From contig BGKB01000242.1 of assembly GCA_003116975.1 (NCBI GenBank), positions 124,001 to 188,000 on the forward strand: a stretch of 64,000 nt of DNA, written 5' to 3'. Shown here piece by piece: positions 29,386 to 38,773 of this stretch. The position numbers and the translations under genes are program-made. The first letter of the stretch is position 1, and each line of letters opens with the position of its first letter. The stretch comes from Aurantiochytrium sp. KH105 (taxonomy: Eukaryota; Sar; Bigyra; Thraustochytrida; Thraustochytriidae). The notes under the pieces were generated by a model. It had not been told where the DNA came from, made no database searches, and worked only from the letters and a program-made list of their open reading frames with translations.

Positions 29386-30933
29386 TCAGCTTAAAGCTAA
29401 ATTAGCTCGAGCGCATCCGAAGGCGATGGTTTCTGGCACGCCAGCCAACTTCAAGGTTTCGTAAATCATCGGCGAATGGTCGAGGGGCGCGCCAGCGCAC
29501 ACGCGGAAAAGAGTGTCATAGGTCACAGCCGAGGCTGGAACATTAAGATGGGCCATGACACGAACAAGACGCGCGGACGCGCGCCACTCTGCGCCTTGCA
29601 CACACGCGTCGATAATCGCATTGAAGATGGCAACGCTCGGACGGAACCCTCGTCGACGAAGCTCGGCCAGAACTTGGATCGCCTGCGCAGAATTCGAAGG
29701 CGTAGCATGCTTGCAGGCCGTGATGATGAGGCGATACGTGTCGAGCCCGACTTTGCTCTGCAGCTTGACCCACATGGAACGGTAGATTGTTATAGAAATA
29801 TGCCAAAGCCCCTGGTCGGCGCACGCCGCCAAAAGAAGAAGATATTCTACATGAATCTCTCGCTCCGTCAGCTGTGTCACCGGAATTTGCTCCACTTTAT
29901 CGAGGTCAAATAGAATTACGCTTGCTGCGGCGAGACGACGCATCTGGGGTGATCCCTTCGCAGGCAGAGGCTCGAGAGGCAAGCGCGAGGCCTTGTAAAA
30001 GCCCAGACGTGGTCCTTGAGTTCCAACCTTTTCCACACGTCGTCGGCTCAGTCCTTGAAGCTCCTTGCGATAGTTTTGACGAGTTGCCATCCACTCGCTG
30101 TGCAGCTCTCGATGGGCGCGCATTTTGGCTCCCCACTGATTGTCAATATCCTCGGCAACTCGAAGTAGCTTGTGGACGCGCTCGATGAGCTGTCGCGCGG
30201 TGCAAATGTTAATATCGAGCTTGCATTGGTCGAGACCATGCAAAACTTCTTGAACAGCTGGAGAGCTGCGCTCATCCTGACAAAGAGTCTTAGCGACAGC
30301 ATCGATTTCGGCCATGAAGCGAGGTCGCCACCATGTCCACGCCTCAAAGCCGAAGTGGTCCAATAAGAATACCGCATCGTTGAGACGTCGCACCCATTGC
30401 GGCATCACGTCTTGCGCCTCGAACTTGGCGTTACGAAGCGCCATACCAAATTGACCGTCCCGGACCCTCTGCTGCTGGGCACTTGCTTTCCAGCGTTCTT
30501 TGGCATCGTCTGGATCCATTACAAGCTCTGAGTCCTCCATGGCCTGAAGTTTCTCCTGTAATTTGGCATCCTCTGATTTGCCCAAGGCCACAATTTCGGC
30601 GACTTCGTCTTCTCGATCTGTGATGAGCCGCCACACCGCATTGTCTACGCGATTGCTTGAACTCAGGGGCGCGACACTGTCCTCTGACTCCTCGATGTGA
30701 GCAAGATCGCTTTCGCTTCGCGCGACGGATGCCTCGTGAAGGACAACCGAAAGACGTCGTGGGGCTCGCGATTGCCGCTTCGGACTCAAAACCTTTTCCC
30801 CATCGAGCCAGGCCTGCAGCTCCGCCTCCACGTGCTCTACGCGTGCAATAAGGCGCCGCCGGGCTTCCGCGGTCGCCATGCTGCTTTGTCCAGCTTTCAC
30901 GTGCTCTCGAGGCGCTTGTTCTTCATCATCCAT
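29386..30933 (-). CDS. Pentatricopeptide repeat (PPR) protein
   Basis: A 515-residue protein. The N-terminal 330 residues are charged and helical, with no family recognised. The C-terminal 180 residues carry tandem 35-residue helical hairpins of PPR type: LDTYRLIITACKHATPSNSAQAIQVLAELRRRGFRPSVAIFNAIIDACVQG and so on, each with the 'Y..LI.AC' and 'M...G..P' pattern (VTYDTLFRVCAG near the end). PPR proteins bind organellar RNA to process, edit or translate it, usually in mitochondria. No clear presequence is seen: the start is acidic (MDDEEQAP), so the localisation is uncertain. Met19 begins a more basic N terminus (MATAEARRRLIARV) and may be the true start. Confidence 0.85.
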   Translation of the reverse strand: MDDEEQAPREHVKAGQSSMATAEARRRLIARVEHVEAELQAWLDGEKVLSPKRQSRAPRRLSVVLHEASVARSESDLAHIEESEDSVAPLSSSNRVDNAVWRLITDREDEVAEIVALGKSEDAKLQEKLQAMEDSELVMDPDDAKERWKASAQQQRVRDGQFGMALRNAKFEAQDVMPQWVRRLNDAVFLLDHFGFEAWTWWRPRFMAEIDAVAKTLCQDERSSPAVQEVLHGLDQCKLDINICTARQLIERVHKLLRVAEDIDNQWGAKMRAHRELHSEWMATRQNYRKELQGLSRRRVEKVGTQGPRLGFYKASRLPLEPLPAKGSPQMRRLAAASVILFDLDKVEQIPVTQLTEREIHVEYLLLLAACADQGLWHISITIYRSMWVKLQSKVGLDTYRLIITACKHATPSNSAQAIQVLAELRRRGFRPSVAIFNAIIDACVQGAEWRASARLVRVMAHLNVPASAVTYDTLFRVCAGAPLDHSPMIYETLKLAGVPETIAFGCARANLALS

Positions 30934-31320
30934 CGTCAGCTTGTAGTAGGGATCCGTTGACCCCGCAGTTGAACTTCGGACTTCTCGGACACCTTTTTAT
31001 ACAATGTAGCCTTCGTAAAGCAAAGGATGCTGCCTTTTCTGTCTTTGTCGAGTCAGTGGCGGTGGATGCATGTGGCATCAATGGGCTTCGACACGGATTT
31101 ATAATTATTATATTTATTTAGAATTTGCGGGCGGAGTATGGCGCGTTGGAGAATCGATGGCAGGAGTGATTTCCTCGAAGAAAAATTGCAAGATGTGATT
31201 ATTGTAGAGGCTTGGGGTTTTGTCGTTCACGAAGACAAGCAAAACAAAGAGTCAAAATCAAGATTGCAGACTTCATTCAGAAAGTAGTGGTAATGGTATC
31301 CTTTTCTTTGGAGAGAAAAA
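30934..31320. promoter_or_regulatory. Region between RecD2-like and PPR genes, with an AT-rich patch
   Basis: 387 bases downstream of the helicase stop and upstream of the PPR start. An unusually AT-rich patch (about 31098-31121) stands out in this GC-rich genome. Confidence 0.4.
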
Positions 31321-34300
31321 CTAAGCCAGGCCCTCGGACAAGTCAGCCGAGAGCAAGGAAAATCGCTCATGAGAGGTGGACCGGACAGCTTCACGGATAA
31401 CAGAGGCATTCCCAAGCACGATAACGTAGTGGCTCGCTCGAGTAAGTGCAGTGTAAAGTAAATTCCGGTTCAAGACAAATCGGCCTTGCTCAGGAAAAAC
31501 CGGGAGCACAACCACCGGATACTGAGATCCTTGAGCCTTGTGCACTGTTGTCGCATAAGCAAGCTCGAGTTCATCGCTCGCGTCCTCGTGGGAATATTTA
31601 GCAATATTCCGAGAGCCGTGCTTGTCTTCCTGCTTTGTCGCGGCAGCCTCAAAATCATTGAGTTCGTTGTATCCCACGATAAGCTGTGGACTGTCGAGGG
31701 TATTATCGAAACCCATTGCAATGCCGATATTCCCGTTGAAGACATTCTTGGTGTAGCAGTTTTTCACTTGCATGACCTTATCATTAGGCCTGAATCCCAT
31801 TTCAGGTACAAAATCATCGCCCATTGCTGCATCTCCATTGAGTCGTTGTTGCAAAACAGGGTTGAGCTCAGTCACACTCGCTAGCCCTTTCCGTCGAGGG
31901 GTAATAACTTGCATGTCTTCGATCGGGTCGAAACCATGTGCGCGGACAAACTCAATCACGCCATCATTCAAAAGGCTCTCGACATGTTCTGCACGGCAAT
32001 TCAGGTAAATCAATTTGCCTTGCGCTGGTTCGTCTACTGTGCCCTTGTTCGCGTGTCTCTCAGCTAGAGCATCGTCTTTCATCTTGGAAAAGTTGGACTC
32101 TGACGTCGGAGAGAGCAGCATCGGCGGCATCTCGCCCTGACGGACAGCTGTGGCGTTGGCGAGAATCTCGTTGTCGTCGCCACGTTGACGGAACACTTCC
32201 GTGAGCGCGCACGTGCGTACTGCCTGACAACGAATCAAGTCTTCCAGCAGGTTGCCCTGGCCAACGCTTTGAAGTTGTGCAGGATCACCAACGAAAATGA
32301 CTGACGAGGTCGGCTCGATGGACGAGAGAAGCTCTCGCGCGAGCCACAAGTCCATCATTGAGGCCTCGTCGACAATAACAGTGTCCCACGATAATGGTTC
32401 GAAATCCATGCGTCCATCAGGCATGATCTTGAGCAGACGATGAATCGTCGCAGCGGGGAGGCCTGTGGAATGATGTAGACGCTGTGCGGCGCGACCTGTT
32501 GGAGCCGCTACGACGACGGAGCGACCCTGCAGCTCGAGACGCCGTGCAACCTCGCGCAAGAGGTACGTCTTGCCCGTTCCAGCGTACCCTGTCAGAACAG
32601 ACACCTTTTCGCTCACGAGGGTTTCAACGCACGCCTCTTGAGTATCGGAGAGTCCATGCTGCGGCGGACCAATTTTTAGGTATCTTTCTCCGTCGCTTGC
32701 CGATGCATCCGGCACACAACGAGGCGTATGCTGGATTTCCAGCAAGGTCTGCGCTACTATCTCCTCATTTCGGCGGGTGGATGTCTCGTACACGTAGACT
32801 TGGTCCTCGTGGGAGCGGAGGATGAGGTTGAACTTGGAGGCCTCCTCTTCATTTTGAAAAGCCTGCTGCAATAGGCCCGTGGGTTCTGCGCCCAGAAAAT
32901 GAGCAACGCCAAGCGTCACCAAATTCAGCGGCAAGCAGGAATGCCCAAAGGCCTGTGTGACGTCTCGCACAGTCTGTAGCGTCGCAGCAAGCGCTCTCGC
33001 GTCCTCAAGCTCTACCGTTCGCGGCGCGAGTGCATCCACAGCAGTGAAATTCACGAGCCCAAGGCCAACGAGCTTGTATGGGTCGTTGCGGAAGACCTTG
33101 ATCAGATCACCTTCTTCAACGTCCTTTTTATACAGCCTCGCTTGCCTTGCACCGGCAAATTTTTTTCCTCGCTCACGTTCAATACCACGTTCGTACTGCT
33201 TGTAAATGCGCGAAAAGTCCGTGTATGCCATGCGGTGCGAAATGAGAAAGCTAGCAATCTTAGCGCTTTCGGTAGAGGTCCAGTCGCGAACAAGATTGTT
33301 GCCCATGCGTGGACTAATACCTTTAACCGCCTCAGAGAGTATTTTGCCGCCATTCTGCACGTCGTTCATGACGTCTGGCAATGATAAGCCAAGCGCTTCG
33401 TCGAGCCTGTCTGCAAGTTTGGGTCCGATGCGTTTGAATCTGCCTGCGCGCATCATTTCCAGTGCCTTGCCGCGCATCGTCTCCTGCGTGACCTTCGCAG
33501 GCTCTTGACACATCGTGCCTGAGCTGCCTGCTGTCCCTGTCGTTTTTTTCTTCAGGATAACGTTTAGCGCTTTGCGTGCCGCCTTGGCCGAAAACTGGGA
33601 AGGCGAAAGTTCTGCTCCGTACCATGCCGAGAAATCCTCGCTGAGACTTTCGCCGCCAAATTGACTGGAAAGCATATCGTCCACCATTGGTGAGGCCGAT
33701 GCGTCAATCGTACCTGGAGCAGTCACAAACCCATCGACCTGGCGTCCGAACTTTTCGTGATCTGTCCATTTGCCCTCAATTGCAACAATCTGCCCGACCT
33801 CTTCATTAAACGTGTTCTGCTTCTTGGCCTTGAACCGAACCTTTCTTCCATCCTCGTGCGCGAGTTCTCCATAGAGTGCCTCTTCATTCTGAAAGAAGAT
33901 GCGTGTCAGGGTGCCCTGAAATACAGCAGCATCTGATGGCCTCTTTGTCTTTCCCAAATCAGCCTTGCCACTCTCGCTAGACGACTTTGAAGCCTCGGGC
34001 TCGGAGTTTGAAGAATTTAGCGCGAGATCGTCCAATTTGGCCTCGATCATCTCCCCAGACGGATTCTGTACTTGTGCATCTTCGATAGCGATTGAGATTC
34101 GAGCCATTTGGCTTTCATCATGCGTACGCGTGTGCGTTGCCTTCTGGGGAGACGAGACTTTCCTTGCACTCTCATTTGCTTCCTCGGTAGCTCGGGGAGT
34201 TGCAGCTGCTGGTTCGGAGATCGACTTATTGCGAGTCTTTCTCTTTCGCTCCCTTGCCGATCGAGTTGGTTTCCCCTTGATTGCTGTGCCGTCGCCAATC

Positions 34301-34527
34301 GTCTTGGGCAAGCTCGCTGCCTCGACGACCGCCTGCGCATGCTTACGCAGCCTCGAGCGAAGTGCCTCGATCCCAAGGTTTCGCCATGCGCAGGTCCCAG
34401 TCATGTGCCATGGGGCCTGCGTGCGGGCAACGAGCGCCCGGTAAGAGACCACGCGCGGCTGCGCCAGGCGCGCGAGCATTGTGGAGGCTTGGCCTCCTAT
34501 GGCGCGCCGCGGCGCGACTCTAGGCAA
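31321..34527 (-). CDS. RecD2-type DNA helicase, probably organellar
   Basis: A 1068-residue superfamily 1B helicase of the bacterial RecD2 type. The N terminus is rich in Arg and Ala with no acidic residue for about 50 positions (MLARLAQPRVVSYRALVART from Met17), like a mitochondrial presequence. Residues about 205-275 form the RecD2 N-terminal OB-like region (TRIFFQNEEALYGELAHEDG, then the EGKWTDHEKFGRQV segment). Helix-hairpin-helix-like segments follow (RFKRIGPKLADRLDEALG). Walker A is GYAGTGKT with K653, followed by AAPTGRAAQRL, Walker B VDEASMMD, GDPAQLQSVGQGN, LTEVFRQ, and C-terminal ATTVHKAQGSQYPVVVLP and LYTALTRA (motifs V and VI). It would unwind DNA 5'-3'. There is no RecB or RecC nearby. 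Confidence 0.93.
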   Translation of the reverse strand: MPRVAPRRAIGGQASTMLARLAQPRVVSYRALVARTQAPWHMTGTCAWRNLGIEALRSRLRKHAQAVVEAASLPKTIGDGTAIKGKPTRSARERKRKTRNKSISEPAAATPRATEEANESARKVSSPQKATHTRTHDESQMARISIAIEDAQVQNPSGEMIEAKLDDLALNSSNSEPEASKSSSESGKADLGKTKRPSDAAVFQGTLTRIFFQNEEALYGELAHEDGRKVRFKAKKQNTFNEEVGQIVAIEGKWTDHEKFGRQVDGFVTAPGTIDASASPMVDDMLSSQFGGESLSEDFSAWYGAELSPSQFSAKAARKALNVILKKKTTGTAGSSGTMCQEPAKVTQETMRGKALEMMRAGRFKRIGPKLADRLDEALGLSLPDVMNDVQNGGKILSEAVKGISPRMGNNLVRDWTSTESAKIASFLISHRMAYTDFSRIYKQYERGIERERGKKFAGARQARLYKKDVEEGDLIKVFRNDPYKLVGLGLVNFTAVDALAPRTVELEDARALAATLQTVRDVTQAFGHSCLPLNLVTLGVAHFLGAEPTGLLQQAFQNEEEASKFNLILRSHEDQVYVYETSTRRNEEIVAQTLLEIQHTPRCVPDASASDGERYLKIGPPQHGLSDTQEACVETLVSEKVSVLTGYAGTGKTYLLREVARRLELQGRSVVVAAPTGRAAQRLHHSTGLPAATIHRLLKIMPDGRMDFEPLSWDTVIVDEASMMDLWLARELLSSIEPTSSVIFVGDPAQLQSVGQGNLLEDLIRCQAVRTCALTEVFRQRGDDNEILANATAVRQGEMPPMLLSPTSESNFSKMKDDALAERHANKGTVDEPAQGKLIYLNCRAEHVESLLNDGVIEFVRAHGFDPIEDMQVITPRRKGLASVTELNPVLQQRLNGDAAMGDDFVPEMGFRPNDKVMQVKNCYTKNVFNGNIGIAMGFDNTLDSPQLIVGYNELNDFEAAATKQEDKHGSRNIAKYSHEDASDELELAYATTVHKAQGSQYPVVVLPVFPEQGRFVLNRNLLYTALTRASHYVIVLGNASVIREAVRSTSHERFSLLSADLSEGLA

Positions 34528-34806
34528 GCGCTCTTTGCGTTTTGTGGGTAGGAGGAGACGATAGGAGGAACGTGTTCGTATTACGGTTAAGCAGGGTGCA
34601 CGCAGGCGGCGTCAAGGTGGTGCTTCAAGTAGATTTACTTACTACTTCTTTGCCAACAGCGAGTCGTTATGAAGTAAAAGACGGAGCTGGGACGCTCGTG
34701 CAAAATCAAGAGACGAAAAAGTGGGACACAAAGAATTTCTTCGGGTCGTTTGTTCAATCTAACGTATAAGGCGACCTTCAGGAGCAAAAAGGACGGATGT
34801 TCGTCT

Positions 34807-37275
34807 TTACGATGTTGCGGCGCTCTCCATGACCACGTCGCCGTCGGCGTCAGCAGAATCCGCGCCGTGACCGAGATCTCGCGCCATCGTGGTGAGATCG
34901 GCCTCGGTAAGCATGTTCGAGGTGCGCTGAGAAGGATCGATGGGCTGCGCCAACTCTCGCAAAAAGGTGCGGCAGACCGCGACAGCTTCCTCGGTAGAGA
35001 GGTTGAGATTCGACTCACGCAGGAACTGCGTGACCCAGCCAGGAAGCTTGCTACGCTTGTTGGCATTGTTGTAACGCTTGTCTGCAAAGATCATGAGCCC
35101 GTAGTCGGCCTTGCTACGAATGACACGGCCAATGCACTGCGATGCCTGCCGCAGAGCGTCAAAAGCAAGGAACTCGTCCTCACGAATCTGAAACTTGACG
35201 CGCAAGTACTCGAGACGTGCCAAGAGAATATGCGACTTGGTGTACTGGAAGGGAATGCCAAAGAGAATCACACAGCGTCCGTAATGACGGTCGAAATCAA
35301 TGCCTTCCGAGACCTTGCCACGAGCCACAGAAAGAAAGACAGCACCACGTCCACAATCGCAAGCACGACGAAAATTGTCAAGGGCAAGCGTGGTTTCCAC
35401 AATGTCCTTGGTCTCGATAAAGAGAAGCTTATGATCGAGGATGCGATTAAGGATCTGAAGTTCAGCCCAGGCACTCACCACATTCTCCATGTACTCGTAA
35501 CTCGTAAAGAAGCAAACGATACCATCCGGGACGGTCTTGGACACCTCGATAAGGAGCGCGCCAAAATTGATAATAACCGACTTGTCCGTGCGCGAGCTAA
35601 AGGCAGACGTGATCGGCGTCTGGTCGCTACCACGCGTCACGACCATTGGACAAATGCCTGGCCTAATGATACTCATGGTCAGAGAGCGTGAAACCACGGG
35701 CTTGAAATCAAGCAGTTTCGGATACAGATCAATCGGTGAGAGGGTTCCACTGGTGATGACCACCGTCGCAAAGCGCTCGAGCACCGGCTTGATGGCCAGT
35801 GACGCATCGAGACATGTGAATTGGATGATTGGGTCGATGAACTGGGGCGTGCGCTGGTCGTACGGTTCGATGACAAGCATGAATCCATCCTTGTATTTTG
35901 GCGTCGCCACGAGCGTCAAAAAATCAGCCACCTGCGAGATCGGGACAAAGCGTTCCAAATCAACTACCTTGAGCGTGCGCATCAGACTCGACAGACGCGA
36001 ATAGGAAAATTGCAACGTCTTGGCGTCCAGTTGCAGCCGATCTTGCACCTCGTGCAAGAATGCCACGGGCGTCTCCTTGACTACACGTTGCACCTTCATG
36101 CGTGTCTTTAGATGCTTGACCACCACGTCAAGCAGCTTGACAAAGTGCTCTGCCTTTCGAATATTGCCTGGGACGGCTTCGTTAAGAATATCCTCTGGGA
36201 GGTGAATTGGATTCGCCACAACGTCGTTGTTATTTGCGTCGAGCACGCCTGTCTCGGAAAGACCTTGGACGAGACGGTCGTACTCATCGCGTAAACGTTG
36301 CGCGTCGGTCTCCTTGACGCGGCTGATCATGCTGTCCAGCTCGCGAATGTTACTCGACGCGGCTTCCAAAGAGCGCCGATTGAAGAACACGCTAAGTGCC
36401 TCAATACATACGTTGTCAATGTTGTGGGCCTCGTCAAAAACGACTATTGAGTCCCGTGTAATCTCCTTTGACACCATTGTCGAGACCTTGGGGTCCAGCA
36501 TGTACTGATAATTATACACAACAACATTCGCGAACGAAAGAACATGGCGGGTAACAAAGTATGGGCACCAATTGTTTTTCTTGCCGAGTTCCTGCATTTC
36601 CTCAATCGTATAAATGCCGTTGCTGAGAGGCACGTCTGAGCCTTGCGCCACGTACCGCTCATAGTACGAGCATAGTCCCTGCTTTTCAATGTCCTCAATG
36701 TCTCCGAGCTCCGTCGGCACTGGAGCCTCCTGTGCAGCGTCCATGGCTGCATCATTTTCTTCGGCAGCTGGCTCATCGTTCCCGTTGCTATTGCCGGCAT
36801 TTCGTTTCCTCGCGCCCGTTTTTTCCCGCACCCAGGGGGCAATCTTCTTTCTGCAGAGCGAGTCAACCTGCTCACGATCACTCTCCGCCATCACCGTAGG
36901 ATGGACGCACATGTTACGGCGCGAACTCAAGCACACGCCCAGGAATGGTGGCGCGTTTGCCTCGCCGCCCAAAAGCTCGGTGCGGTGATCAATCACCCGC
37001 TTAAGTTCCTCCATTGTCTTGCGCATTTCTGGCACGGTGCGCGTGCAATACACGAGCTTGCCCGTTTCCTGATGAGCGTACTGGTATGAGGTAATGAGAG
37101 CTAGCAGCGACACTGTCTTGCCGGTCCCTGTCGGCATTTCAAGCAGACATCCGCCCTTGGCGTCCAGGGCGTGCTTGAGCTCCAACATATAGTCATACTG
37201 TTCAGGGTACAAGGTTGGGTACGGCCAGAACACGGTCAGCGGCGACGCCGAGCCTGCGTCCAGGACGAATTTCAT
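34807..37275 (-). CDS. ERCC2: XPD/RAD3/ERCC2 helicase subunit of TFIIH
   Basis: An 822-residue 5'-3' DNA helicase of TFIIH, acting in nucleotide excision repair and transcription initiation. The start at 37275 (MKFVLDAG) matches the family start; upstream open frame is low-complexity. Walker A is MPTGTGKT (K53), motif II is VVFDEAHNID. The four Fe-S cysteines are visible in RRNMCVHP, DSLCRKKI, GLCSYYERY and NNWCPYF. C-terminal motifs are GTLSPIDLYPKLL, SVARGKVSEGIDF and QCIGRVIRSKADYG. The domain between the second and third cysteines is enlarged by an acidic, Asn/Ala-rich insert, so the protein is longer than the human one. It is divergent from SEM1/DSS1. Confidence 0.97.
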   Translation of the reverse strand: MKFVLDAGSASPLTVFWPYPTLYPEQYDYMLELKHALDAKGGCLLEMPTGTGKTVSLLALITSYQYAHQETGKLVYCTRTVPEMRKTMEELKRVIDHRTELLGGEANAPPFLGVCLSSRRNMCVHPTVMAESDREQVDSLCRKKIAPWVREKTGARKRNAGNSNGNDEPAAEENDAAMDAAQEAPVPTELGDIEDIEKQGLCSYYERYVAQGSDVPLSNGIYTIEEMQELGKKNNWCPYFVTRHVLSFANVVVYNYQYMLDPKVSTMVSKEITRDSIVVFDEAHNIDNVCIEALSVFFNRRSLEAASSNIRELDSMISRVKETDAQRLRDEYDRLVQGLSETGVLDANNNDVVANPIHLPEDILNEAVPGNIRKAEHFVKLLDVVVKHLKTRMKVQRVVKETPVAFLHEVQDRLQLDAKTLQFSYSRLSSLMRTLKVVDLERFVPISQVADFLTLVATPKYKDGFMLVIEPYDQRTPQFIDPIIQFTCLDASLAIKPVLERFATVVITSGTLSPIDLYPKLLDFKPVVSRSLTMSIIRPGICPMVVTRGSDQTPITSAFSSRTDKSVIINFGALLIEVSKTVPDGIVCFFTSYEYMENVVSAWAELQILNRILDHKLLFIETKDIVETTLALDNFRRACDCGRGAVFLSVARGKVSEGIDFDRHYGRCVILFGIPFQYTKSHILLARLEYLRVKFQIREDEFLAFDALRQASQCIGRVIRSKADYGLMIFADKRYNNANKRSKLPGWVTQFLRESNLNLSTEEAVAVCRTFLRELAQPIDPSQRTSNMLTEADLTTMARDLGHGADSADADGDVVMESAATS

Positions 37276-38075
37276 TCTGTTACAGCTGCCCGCTCGCTCG
37301 CTCGCTCGCTCGCTCGCTCGCCTCGCCTCACCTCGCCTCGTCGCACCGCGCCGCCGAGTGGCTGCGCTTCTCCGGGCTCTGGGTCTCGGGCAGTGGCGAC
37401 CGAGCCACTCGCCGCCTCTGCCAGCTTGCGAGCTTGCTAGCAGAAGCGCTGTGCTCAGCGCAGTCTCGGCCGCGGCAGGGCGAGGCGAGGCCTGCGCTGC
37501 AGCAGACGATCCGCGCTCGCCGCGGCGCACCGCAGCGGCGACGGCGGCTTCGAGTCCGCCTTGCGCGAGTTTGGCCTTTGGTGAAGACCTCGCCGGCGCA
37601 ACCCGGGGCATCGGGGAAACCTCGCGCGGCCGATCGGGGGGTTCTCCCGGTAAATATTTCCTAATTTCAAATCATTCTCCATATTTTCAGACATTGCTTC
37701 GGGGAAATACACGCGCAGGATGCCCCCTTCCCTCGAGCTTCGCCGGCCGGGAAATTAAAATTAGGGCGGGGTCAGTTGACAAGTCTTGCAGGAAGATAAG
37801 ATTGCGTATTCGTAAGCAAAAGGGAGGGAGAAGCATCGGGGAAATAGAAAGGTCTTCTATGGCCCCAAGGACTCTTTCGAAGAAGCGCCGAAGCGAGCGG
37901 GGCGAGAAGCGACGAGAAGCAAACAGCCAAGGCGCGACGTTTGTTTGCTCGAGGCCTCGCGGAACGACGCCCGCTCGCGCGCGCGTCACGGCAGCAGCTC
38001 GGGCCCCGTCCGTCCGCGCAGAGCGCCCGCTTCTCTCCTTTGGCTTCTCGTGCTAGCCTCTTTTGTGAAGGAAGG
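37276..38075. promoter_or_regulatory. Divergent promoter region, XPD and SEM1/DSS1
   Basis: 800 bases. A CTCG repeat (about 37289-37320) lies close to the XPD start. At 37650-37690 is a 41-base stretch that starts GTAAAT, holds CTAAT and ends TTTTCAG, resembling a very short intron on the plus strand. Confidence 0.45.
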
Positions 38076-38348
38076 ATGCTGTCGAGGAAGAAGAAGGCGA
38101 CGGGTAAGGGCGACAAGAGCGCCGCCGACAAGGCCGCCGCGACGGAGAAGGGGGCCGCCGCGGAGAACAGCAAGAAGCTTCTGCTCATGCTTGAGGAGGA
38201 TGACGAATTTGAGGAGTTCGAAGTCGATCAGTTTGCTGCTCCCAAGGAAGACAAGGATGACACCAAGCAAAAGTGGCAGGAGGACTGGGACGACGATCTT
38301 GCCGAGGACGATTTTATTGGCCAGTTGCGAAAGGAGCTCAAGCTCTAA
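38076..38348 (+). CDS. SEM1: 26S proteasome lid subunit SEM1/DSS1
   Basis: A 90-residue acidic protein. The start at 38076 (MLSRKKKATGKG) begins a Lys/Ala-rich leader. Residues about 40-90 carry the two conserved acidic-aromatic segments: LEEDDEFEEFEVDQF and WQEDWDDDLAEDDFIGQLRKEL, ending KL. These bind ubiquitin and, in other organisms, BRCA2 and mRNA-export complexes besides the proteasome lid. Length is near that of homologues (about 70-90). The leader is longer than usual. One exon. Confidence 0.95.
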   Translation: MLSRKKKATGKGDKSAADKAAATEKGAAAENSKKLLLMLEEDDEFEEFEVDQFAAPKEDKDDTKQKWQEDWDDDLAEDDFIGQLRKELKL

Positions 38349-38773
38349 AGTTCTCTTCCTCCTCGGCGGGCGTGTCAAAATCCGTTGCGGCTTCCCATGT
38401 CAAAAATGCAGGAATTAACACATGAATCTATCAAACGAGAAAGCAAGCTCGGACTGCGCAACGGCGTCTCTTCTGCGCTGCGCAAGTACACTGTTGATCT
38501 GAGTCCGCTTGGCGGTCATTCGCTCACACATAATTTAGGAATCGTCCGTCTGGGTCTTTGAAATGGCTTTGTCTTTGTATGTATTGAGATCTTGGGCATC
38601 TTGGCAGAGAAGCGAATCTCCTTCCCTTCCCCCCCGATCACAACCCCCCACCTCAGAAACGTAAACATGCCACGACGACATCGATAAAGAATAGGAAAAA
38701 GCCTGAAGGAAAGCTTGCAGTTCGATGTTTTAAGACTGCGACCCATGACACTTAAAGTTTTTCTTCTTCTTCC
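38349..38773. other. Convergent 3' region
   Basis: 425 bases between convergent stops of SEM1 and the giant IQ/SAM protein gene. No gene or repeat was recognised. Confidence 0.5.
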
